Shown here: one piece after another, positions 1 to 4,353 of the stretch
Layout: the number at the start of each line of letters is the position of its first letter
Position numbering within the stretch: position 1 is the first letter of the stretch
NCBI GenBank assembly: GCA_900547285.1
Contig: URGF01000124.1
Span: 1 to 5,661, forward strand
Direction of reading: 5' to 3'
Source: an uncultured Collinsella sp.
GTDB taxonomy: Bacteria > Actinomycetota > Coriobacteriia > Coriobacteriales > Coriobacteriaceae
Length of the DNA stretch: 5,661 nt
Program-made: the position numbers and the translations under genes
The notes under the pieces: generated by a model
Told to the model about the DNA's origin: nothing
The model's input: the letters and a program-made list of their open reading frames with translations, nothing else
Databases searched by the model: none

Positions 1-264
1 GGCCGCGGCGATCTTGTGGTCGCCGACGACTTGGTTGCCGCCCTGGAGTCGGGACATCTTGCCGGCGCTGCGGTCGACGTCACCGACCCCGAGCCCCTGC
101 CTGCGACAAGCCCCCTGTGGGATGCGCCCAACATGCTCATCACGCCGCACGTCTCCGGCTGGTTCCACCTGGGAGCCACGCTCAACAACGTGGTCGACAT
201 CGCCGCGGAGAATCTGCGTCACCTGCAGGCCGGCGAGACCCTGCGCTGCTGGATCGAGCACTAA
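1..264 (+). CDS. D-isomer-specific 2-hydroxyacid dehydrogenase, C-terminal fragment (5' end outside window)
   Basis: Partial gene: frame 1 is open from base 1 and gives 87 residues to a TAA at 262-264. It begins inside the NAD-binding domain at the family's GRG signature, whose Arg (fragment residue 2) is normally the catalytic, substrate-carboxylate-binding Arg. The other two catalytic positions also fit: Glu31 in VDVTDPEPLP and the acid/base His50 in ITPHVSG. The last helix (about 58-75) matches the family C-terminus. Members interconvert 2-ketoacids and D-2-hydroxyacids with NAD(P)H in the cytoplasm; the fragment cannot distinguish D-lactate, glyoxylate/hydroxypyruvate, phosphoglycerate or other substrates. 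A GTG at 16 could be read as a start, but GRG lies upstream of it in frame, so the real start is outside the window. Two hairpins follow the stop, so this is probably the last gene of its transcript. Confidence 0.93.
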   Translation, partial: GRGDLVVADDLVAALESGHLAGAAVDVTDPEPLPATSPLWDAPNMLITPHVSGWFHLGATLNNVVDIAAENLRHLQAGETLRCWIEH

Positions 265-266
265 TT

Positions 267-294
267 GTTCCGGCGTTTTGCCAAACGCCGGAAC
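267..294 (+). terminator. Perfect 12-bp hairpin just after the dehydrogenase stop
   Basis: GTTCCGGCGTTT (267-278) pairs exactly with AAACGCCGGAAC (283-294) around the 4-nt loop TGCC, two bases after the stop codon. The stem is strong, but CCCTCG follows rather than a U run. It is therefore an atypical terminator or a 3'-end-stabilising hairpin. A hairpin with a T-rich tail lies about 50 nt further on. Confidence 0.5.
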
Positions 295-342
295 CCCTCG
301 ACGCTGCGAGCCCGCCAGAGCGGCAATCTGCCTTTCAACTTC

Positions 343-377
343 GGCGGCATGACCAGAAGGTCAATGCCGCCTTGTTT
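343..377 (+). terminator. Probable intrinsic terminator of the dehydrogenase transcript
   Basis: GGCGGCATGACC (343-354) pairs with GGTC plus ATGCCGCC (359-371), 12 bp with one bulged A, around the tetraloop AGAA. TTGTTT (372-377) follows on the plus strand, as expected of a Rho-independent terminator. It would end transcription from the dehydrogenase before it runs into the convergent toxin-antitoxin operon. The T run is interrupted by one G, so confidence is moderate. Confidence 0.55.
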
Positions 378-400
378 CAAGGCACCTTGCTCGCCCAGAC

Positions 401-480
401 GGGCTCTCGCTGACTTTTGTTCAACCTGCGGGGTCTGGCTGGCGTTGGCTCTATCTGTGGGCCCTCGCTGACTTTTGTTC
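401..480. repeat. Two direct copies of a 22-bp intergenic repeat, 58 bp apart
   Basis: Copies lie at 401-422 and 459-480 and share CTCGCTGACTTTTGTTC exactly. The full 22 bp differ at one position (T405 against C463). Similarity fades but continues for about 16 bp beyond each copy (10 of 16 identical, including GGTCT), so the duplicated unit may be about 38 bp. The second copy's tail reaches the toxin stop codon at 499-501. No gene or coding potential was seen here. It may be a tandem duplication or two copies of a dispersed intergenic element. Confidence 0.7.
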
Positions 481-498
481 GGCCAGTGAGGTCTAGAG

Positions 499-993
499 CT
501 ATTTGAGCGTTGCCAAGTACTTTCTTGCGTTTTCGACGTTCATTGCTGCGACGGGCGCATGCGAACAGAGTTTGACATCGTTGGTGACCAGTAGATCTGC
601 TTGAGCGCGTATCGCTGCCGCAATGATTAAATCGTCTTCGTAATCGCTATGGAGCTCACGCTGTCTGCTCGCCATCCAGATGTCGCTCAGGTCACAGGGC
701 ACTGGCGTGGCAAGCTGCGACAGCACGCTAAGACAATCCCATGCAAGCGAAGTCGCTACCGTAGCGGCATACTGGGAAAGCGAACCGTGCTCTCGCCGAT
801 ACCATGCCTTATGTTCGCTTGAAATCAAATAAAACAGGTCTTTGGACGATGTCGCCGCATACAGCAAATCAACCTGCGCCGTGCATGCATCGCGTAAAAA
901 CTCAATCGCCACCGAACGACCACGTCGTGAGGGAATGAAGTAATCGAGCCACACGTTGGTGTCAACCAAGATGCGCTTTGGAGTCTCACTCAT
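499..993 (-). CDS. PIN-domain ribonuclease, VapC-like toxin of a type II toxin-antitoxin pair
   Basis: A 164-residue protein with the PIN nuclease layout: N-terminal ILVDTNVWLDYF with Asp11, the late acidic cluster YEDDLIIAAA (Glu119, Asp120, Asp121), and LLVTND with Asp139. Asp52 or Glu60 could supply the remaining acidic position. PIN toxins use three or four acidic side chains to hold Mg2+/Mn2+ and cleave tRNA, rRNA or mRNA in the cytoplasm. The YEDD...TND spacing resembles the PIN_3 subgroup (inference). It lies downstream of a ribbon-helix-helix antitoxin. The ATG at 993 is preceded by GAGGAG (1007-1012) at a long 13-nt spacing and overlaps by 8 nt the end of the antitoxin reading frame (TGA at 986-988), which suggests translational coupling. 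GC is about 50% in sampled lines, below the flanking genes, consistent with horizontal acquisition. All active-site positions look intact. The RNA target cannot be told. Confidence 0.9.
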   Translation of the reverse strand: MSETPKRILVDTNVWLDYFIPSRRGRSVAIEFLRDACTAQVDLLYAATSSKDLFYLISSEHKAWYRREHGSLSQYAATVATSLAWDCLSVLSQLATPVPCDLSDIWMASRQRELHSDYEDDLIIAAAIRAQADLLVTNDVKLCSHAPVAAMNVENARKYLATLK

Positions 994-1114
994 AGAGCCA
1001 GCTCATCTCCTCGCCATAGCGATCCGCATAGGCATTCCGTTTGAGCTCTTCGTCGTCCGATGGCTGAGCCTTGACCATATCGATTCCCGACTCACAGCAA
1101 GCGGCAGCGAACAG
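986..1114 (-). pseudogene. Detached C-terminal part of the antitoxin frame, after an in-frame TAG
   Basis: Past the TAG at 1115-1117 the antitoxin frame stays open for 42 codons to a TGA at 986-988, which overlaps the toxin start. The translation begins LFAAACCESGIDMVKAQPSD and continues with DEELKRNAYADRYGEEMSWLYE. The latter is acidic and probably helical, as expected of the toxin-wrapping tail of a type II antitoxin. An ATG at 1076-1078 with GGGA 6 nt upstream could restart translation to give a 30-residue peptide. The simplest reading is that a longer antitoxin (126 residues, if TAG was CAG) has suffered a C-to-T nonsense change. Alternatives are readthrough, reinitiation or a sequencing error. 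This segment is too short to show up as an ordinary gene call. Confidence 0.65.
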
Positions 1115-1366
1115 CTACGACCCCTGATCCATAAGCTCGAGCTTACGTTTGGCGGCCTTTTCGCGCTCGCGCTGTTCCGCCCGGGCACGACTGGGCAGCA
1201 GGATATCCTCGAGCGCACCGGGGCGATCGGCCAGCGATGCTGCAAGCTGCCAGAGCGCTCGCACCGCTTGGCTCGGCGTCATACCGGCCTTGGAGAGAGC
1301 GGCGTCCCCACTCCTTTTAAGATCGGCATCGAGACGTACGTTGATCTGAGCGGCTGTTGTGGTCAT
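1115..1366 (-). CDS. RelB/DinJ-family ribbon-helix-helix antitoxin, truncated by in-frame TAG
   Basis: An 83-residue product. Residues 6-45 (AQINVRLDADLKRSGDAALS, then a short turn and TPSQAVRALWQLAA) match the DinJ/RelB ribbon-helix-helix fold: one beta strand followed by two helices. Such proteins dimerise, bind their own promoter and neutralise the partner toxin through the C-terminal half. Residues 58-79 are highly charged (ARAEQREREKAAKRKLEL) and probably helical. The start at 1366 is well supported by AGGAGG (1371-1376) 4 nt upstream, and a sigma-70-type promoter lies at 1391-1419. The same frame continues beyond the stop into a tail-like segment, so this is likely the N-terminal part of a longer antitoxin. 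Known RelB/DinJ proteins are often about 80-100 residues, so a naturally short protein cannot be ruled out. RelB/DinJ usually pairs with RelE/YafQ-fold toxins; the PIN partner here makes a mixed module. Confidence 0.85.
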   Translation of the reverse strand: MTTTAAQINVRLDADLKRSGDAALSKAGMTPSQAVRALWQLAASLADRPGALEDILLPSRARAEQREREKAAKRKLELMDQGS

Positions 1367-1390
1367 GACCCCTCCTTAATACTTCAAAAT

Positions 1391-1419
1391 ATCATAAAGC
1401 TCTATGGTAGATACGTAAA
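1391..1419 (-). promoter_or_regulatory. Putative sigma-70 promoter of the toxin-antitoxin operon
   Basis: On the minus strand TTTACG (1419-1414, 4 of 6 matches to the -35 consensus) is separated by exactly 17 bp from TATGAT (1396-1391, 5 of 6 matches to the -10). Transcription would begin near 1384, about 18 nt before the antitoxin ATG at 1366 and just upstream of its AGGAGG. The region is much more AT-rich than the surroundings, and direct repeats that may be operator sites lie beside it. Confidence 0.6.
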
Positions 1420-1442
1420 GCATGTATAGCATTTATAAGCAT
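1419..1442. promoter_or_regulatory. Three AGCAT direct repeats, candidate antitoxin operator
   Basis: AGCAT occurs at 1419-1423, 1428-1432 and 1438-1442, spaced 9 and 10 bp, close to one helical turn, immediately upstream of and touching the proposed -35 element. Ribbon-helix-helix antitoxins commonly bind short repeats spaced in this way and repress their own operon. The assignment as operator is inference from position and spacing. Confidence 0.4.
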
Positions 1443-1460
1443 TAGCCGTACTCTGTACAC

Positions 1461-1494
1461 AAAAAGCCGCCGAGGCGCACTGCACCTCGGCGGC
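1461..1494 (-). terminator. Intrinsic terminator for the minus-strand aminopeptidase transcript
   Basis: On the minus strand a perfect 10-bp stem GCCGCCGAGG (1494-1485 pairing with 1475-1466) encloses a 9-nt loop and is followed by TTTTTGTG (1465-1458). This is the classic Rho-independent layout for transcription leaving the aminopeptidase gene about 90 nt downstream of its stop. It also insulates the antitoxin promoter that starts a short way further on. Confidence 0.8.
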
Positions 1495-1542
1495 CACGTA
1501 TCGCAGATCTAGTTCGGTTTCACCCTTTGCATTCGCCCAGAT

Positions 1543-1583
1543 AAAACCTGCCAAAATAAACCTGTCCCTTTTTGGCAGGTTTT
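1543..1583. repeat. 14-bp perfect inverted repeat overlapping the aminopeptidase stop codon (REP-like or bidirectional terminator)
   Basis: AAAACCTGCCAAAA (1543-1556) pairs exactly with TTTTGGCAGGTTTT (1570-1583) around a 13-nt loop. The right arm includes part of the TAA stop (1584-1582, minus strand). A/T runs at both stem ends would give U tracts for either strand. The loop carries a second, near-exact copy of the arm's core (AAACCTGTCC against AAACCTGCC). Together with the terminator at 1461-1494 it gives the peptidase gene two 3' hairpins. Confidence 0.65.
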
Positions 1584-2967
1584 AGAGTTCCACGCTTTCG
1601 GCGCCGTTGATGGTCAGGTCACGCTCGTAGAAGGCGGTGAGGGCGCGGATGGCGTACATTACGTCGCGCACGCCGCCGGTCTCGTAGCTCGAGTGCATGG
1701 CAAGCTGCGGCAGGCCCACGTCCACGGCATGCATGCTCGCCTGCATATTGGACAGATTGCCCAGGGTAGAACCGCCGGCCATATCGCTCTTGTTGGCAAA
1801 GGCCTGCGTGGGCACGTCGGCGTCATCGCAAATGGCCTGGAACACCCCGCGGCTAAAGGCGTCGGTGCAGTAGTGCTGGTTGGCCGCCTCCTTGATGACG
1901 ATGCCGCCGTTGAGCACCACCTGATTGCGAGCATCGCACTTCTCGGCGTGGTTGGGGTGCACGGCATGCGCATTGTCGCAGCTTACAAGCATCGAGGCGG
2001 CAAGGGCGCGATGGTACGACTCGTCGTCAAAGCCCAACGATCCGTTAATGCGGCGCAGCGCGTCGGCCAAGAACGTCGACATGGCGCCCTGCTTGGTCTC
2101 GGAGCCAACCTCCTCGTTATCAAAGCAGCAGAAAACCGAAACGTCGTGCGCATTCTCGGCACCCAAAAATGCCTGCAGCGAGGTGTAGGCGCATGCCAGG
2201 TCGTCGAGCTTGGGCGTCGAGATAAACTCATCGGCCCAGCCCCAAATGCGCGCATCCTGACGATTGACCAGGAACAGATCGCGGCCCAAAATTTGCTCGG
2301 GCTCAACGTCCAGTTCGTCGGCGATCAGGGCGTCAAAATCTCCCTGCTTAAGGTCACCGGCGCTGATGAGCGGGCACAGGTCGACGGCGCGGTTGGGCGC
2401 AAAGCCCTCATTAACGCCACGATTCATATGGATGGCAAGGCTCGGGATAATAGCGACCTCGCGCTCGGTGGAAAGCAGGCGGCTCTCAATACGGTCGCCT
2501 TCGCGTACCAACACGCGTCCAGCCAGCGCCAGCGGGCGATCGAACCAGGTGTAGTCGATCATGCCGCCGTAGGCCTCGGTGTTCAGGCGCAGCGTCTCGC
2601 CCGCGCCGTCAAGCTCAGGCACGGCCTTGACCTTAAACGTCGGCGAATCGCTGTGCGACGCCGTGAGCTGAAAATGATAGTCGCCGGCAACGCCGTCCTC
2701 GCCCCACGTAGCAGCCAGGTCCTCGCCCACCTTAAAGGCAACAACGCTCGAGGTATTGCGCTGCGTGTAATAACGCCCGCCCGGCTCGATATCCCACGCC
2801 GCGTTCTCGGGCAGGTAGGTAAAGCCTGCCTCGTCGAGCTCGGCCATAATGGTCGCCGCCGTATGAAACATGCTGGGGCATGCCTCGATAAAGTCGATAA
2901 GGTCGTTAGCGGCCTCGATATCGTCGGCCGTCACATGCGCGCGCTCGGGCGTTTCCTGATCCGTCAT
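1582..2967 (-). CDS. M18 family metallo-aminopeptidase (aspartyl aminopeptidase-like)
   Basis: A complete 461-residue protein, a usual length for M18. It removes N-terminal residues from peptides, in well-studied members preferring Asp/Glu, as a cytoplasmic dinuclear zinc enzyme that assembles into large oligomers. Motifs in order: HTAATIMAELDEAGF (35-49); SHSDSP with metal ligand His105; YGGMIDYTWFDRPLALAGRV (133-152); LDDLAC with bridging Asp256; FDNEEVGS with catalytic Glu285 and ligand Glu286; SCDNAHAVHPN with Asp331; SDMAGGSTLG (394-403); and AMHSSYE with ligand His425. All zinc-site positions are present. The start at 2967 is chosen because MTDQ is preceded by AAAGGGGAG, the protein then begins where the family does, and the in-frame extension to 3078 lacks family-like sequence. 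It is divergent from the amide hydrolase gene across 161 bp, with no shared promoter I could identify, and ends in two hairpins. Exact substrate preference is not visible. Confidence 0.96.
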   Translation of the reverse strand: MTDQETPERAHVTADDIEAANDLIDFIEACPSMFHTAATIMAELDEAGFTYLPENAAWDIEPGGRYYTQRNTSSVVAFKVGEDLAATWGEDGVAGDYHFQLTASHSDSPTFKVKAVPELDGAGETLRLNTEAYGGMIDYTWFDRPLALAGRVLVREGDRIESRLLSTEREVAIIPSLAIHMNRGVNEGFAPNRAVDLCPLISAGDLKQGDFDALIADELDVEPEQILGRDLFLVNRQDARIWGWADEFISTPKLDDLACAYTSLQAFLGAENAHDVSVFCCFDNEEVGSETKQGAMSTFLADALRRINGSLGFDDESYHRALAASMLVSCDNAHAVHPNHAEKCDARNQVVLNGGIVIKEAANQHYCTDAFSRGVFQAICDDADVPTQAFANKSDMAGGSTLGNLSNMQASMHAVDVGLPQLAMHSSYETGGVRDVMYAIRALTAFYERDLTINGAESVEL

Positions 2968-3116
2968 GCTCTCCCCTTTCGCTGGGTTGATGGTCCCCTC
3001 CAGCATACCCCGCCGCGCCAGTGCCGTGCCTTTCATTCCATGTTTAATCCCGCGCCGCTCGCCAAGTTGAGCCATCATGCCCGTGCACCTTTTGCGACAA
3101 TTACGCTAACAGGACG

Positions 3117-3123
3117 AGAGGAG
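3117..3123 (+). promoter_or_regulatory. Ribosome binding site of the amide hydrolase gene
   Basis: AGAGGAG lies 5 nt before the ATG at 3129, a near-optimal Shine-Dalgarno. It fixes this start, and with it the N-terminal hydrophobic segment as part of the protein. Confidence 0.75.
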
Positions 3124-3128
3124 CCGTC

Positions 3129-4214
3129 ATGAAGCCACGTAACATTGCCATCGCCTGCGGTGTCGCGGGAGTCGCCGTCGGCCTTGCCGCTGCCGCCGGC
3201 ATCGTTTACCGCAAGCAAATCAAGTCCGCCGCGTCACTCAAACGCTTGACCGGCAACGCGGATGGCTATGACCTGTACGCAATCGACATCGCCTACGACT
3301 GCGATCTTGATCGCATCATCGCCGCTGGCGTGCGCGATGACCAGGCATACATCGATGCCGTGGTGGCACAGGTGCTGCCCGGTGTGCCGGCACATGTCCA
3401 GGCGCCCCAGTTTGCCTGCAGCGCTTTTGTCGCCGTAGATGCCGAAGGCCGCGTGCGCACCGGTCGCAATTACGACTTTACGGACGACACCTCGGCGCTG
3501 CTGGTGCGCAATCACCCACGCGGCGGCTATGCCTCCATCGGGCTTGCCGCCCTTAACAACCTGGGCGATAACACTCCGCTTGACTCCGTCGGCGGACGCG
3601 CTGCGGCGTTGATGGGCCCGTTTGCCCAGCTCGACGGCGTCAACGAATGTGGCGTGTCCATTGCCGTGCTCACCCTGGATTCCAAACCTTGTGACCAGGA
3701 CACGCAGCGCCCCGTCATCAACACTTCGCTCGCCATCCGTCTGGTGCTCGACCGCGCGGCCACCACGCAGGAGGCCGTCGACCTGCTTTCTGCCTACGAC
3801 ATGCACGCCATGGCAGGACGCGATTACCACTTCTTTATCAACGACGCCGCCGGTGACGCGCGCGTAGTAGAGTGGGATCCGCGCGATCCGGACCGTGCTT
3901 TCAAAGCGACTCCTGTACGCCAGGTTACGAACTTCTACGCCTGCTATGGCGACGAAGTGCTGCCCAACCAAAAGAATGGCGAGATGGGCCATGGCAAAGA
4001 GCGCGCCATCGCCATCGCCGATGTCCTTGACGCCCATGTCGGTGCCCAGGACGAAACGATTGCCTGGGAAGCCCTGCGAGCCGCAGCGCAAGAGCCCAAT
4101 CCGGAAGACATCACCAGCAATACGCAATGGTCGGTCGTCTTTGACAATACCGAGCCCGCTGCCGCCATCACGCTGCGCCGCCACTGGGGCAACGTCGATG
4201 CCTTCGCACTGTAA
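3129..4214 (+). CDS. Ntn-type linear amide C-N hydrolase (choloylglycine hydrolase/acyltransferase-like), N-terminally membrane-anchored
   Basis: A 361-residue protein. Residues 5-27 are hydrophobic and rich in Ala, Gly and Val (NIAIACGVAGVAVGLAAAAG), flanked by KPR and RKQIK: an uncleaved anchor or signal segment. Residues 28-96 form a linker or propeptide. The catalytic part starts at FACSAFVA. Cys97, Arg113 and Asp116 (in GRNYDF) reproduce the 16- and 19-residue offsets of Cys2, Arg18 and Asp21 in bile salt hydrolase/penicillin V acylase. Asn268 (VTNF) lies close to the expected oxyanion Asn. Arg292 may be the later conserved Arg. DGVNECGVSIAVLTL (169-183) and the TTQEAVDLL helix are family-typical. 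The superfamily cleaves linear amides (conjugated bile acids, penicillin V, N-acyl amides) with an N-terminal Cys nucleophile. Here Cys97 would need removal of the preceding segment, which is inference. Substrate is unknown and a bile salt hydrolase label is not justified. It has its own ribosome binding site and lies divergent from the peptidase. Confidence 0.85.
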   Translation: MKPRNIAIACGVAGVAVGLAAAAGIVYRKQIKSAASLKRLTGNADGYDLYAIDIAYDCDLDRIIAAGVRDDQAYIDAVVAQVLPGVPAHVQAPQFACSAFVAVDAEGRVRTGRNYDFTDDTSALLVRNHPRGGYASIGLAALNNLGDNTPLDSVGGRAAALMGPFAQLDGVNECGVSIAVLTLDSKPCDQDTQRPVINTSLAIRLVLDRAATTQEAVDLLSAYDMHAMAGRDYHFFINDAAGDARVVEWDPRDPDRAFKATPVRQVTNFYACYGDEVLPNQKNGEMGHGKERAIAIADVLDAHVGAQDETIAWEALRAAAQEPNPEDITSNTQWSVVFDNTEPAAAITLRRHWGNVDAFAL

Positions 4215-4282
4215 GGAGCCAGGCCCGTCGACCTTACGTTCCCTGACGTTGCTTACATTTCCATACGCTTGAGCTAACACGT

Positions 4283-4315
4283 TTTACCCCCGTATCAACA
4301 GTGTGCGGGGGTAAA
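4283..4315 (+). terminator. 10-bp hairpin between the amide hydrolase and phosphofructokinase genes
   Basis: TTTACCCCCG (4283-4292) pairs exactly with CGGGGGTAAA (4306-4315) around a 13-nt loop, 68 nt after the hydrolase stop and 38 nt before the kinase start. It may terminate the hydrolase transcript, although no proper U run follows on the plus strand (CTTATG), or it may be a 5'-leader structure of the kinase mRNA. Position cannot settle which. Confidence 0.45.
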
Positions 4316-4325
4316 CTTATGCGCA

Positions 4326-4334
4326 TGTTATAAC
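4326..4334 (+). promoter_or_regulatory. Possible extended -10 element before the phosphofructokinase gene
   Basis: TGTTATAAC fits the extended -10 form TGnTATAAT with one mismatch. No convincing -35 lies 17 bp upstream, where the sequence is CGGGGG inside the hairpin. A start near 4341 would leave a leader of only about 13 nt, barely holding the ribosome binding site. It overlaps the 8-bp palindrome GTTATAAC and abuts another, ATGCGCAT (4319-4326), so it could instead be a protein-binding site. Low confidence. Confidence 0.25.
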
Positions 4335-4340
4335 TTGCCC

Positions 4341-4346
4341 GGAAGG
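4341..4346 (+). promoter_or_regulatory. Ribosome binding site of the phosphofructokinase gene
   Basis: GGAAGG sits 7 nt before the ATG at 4354, supporting that start. The protein then begins directly with the first beta strand, MLRIGLLTSGGD, as expected for the family. Confidence 0.7.
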
Positions 4347-4353
4347 ATTCACC

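Noticed and set aside
1003..1245. Alternative minus-strand frame that could suggest a frameshift rather than a stop in the antitoxin
   Set aside because: Its translation is Arg/Ser-rich without domain resemblance, while the tail-like sequence is in the original antitoxin frame after the TAG, so no frameshift is needed.
956..1429. Open frame of 157 codons on the plus strand across the antitoxin
   Set aside because: It runs antisense through the antitoxin, its promoter and its ribosome binding site; those minus-strand signals are far stronger.
2968..3078. N-terminal extension of the aminopeptidase to ATG at 3078
   Set aside because: The 37 added residues do not look like the family, and a good ribosome binding site stands before the internal ATG at 2967.
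2968..3128. Shared divergent promoter between the aminopeptidase and amide hydrolase genes
   Set aside because: I looked for -35/-10 pairs with 16-18 bp spacing on both strands and found none convincing enough to place.
1693..3132. Long open frame (479 codons) on the plus strand opposite the aminopeptidase
   Set aside because: It is antisense to a gene with complete M18 motifs, has no recognisable domain, and is explained by high-GC codon bias leaving the opposite strand open.
3234..4280. Open frame of 348 codons on the minus strand opposite the amide hydrolase
   Set aside because: A shadow of a well-supported gene; the sequence is low-complexity Val/Gly/Asp-rich and has no known motif or ribosome binding site support.
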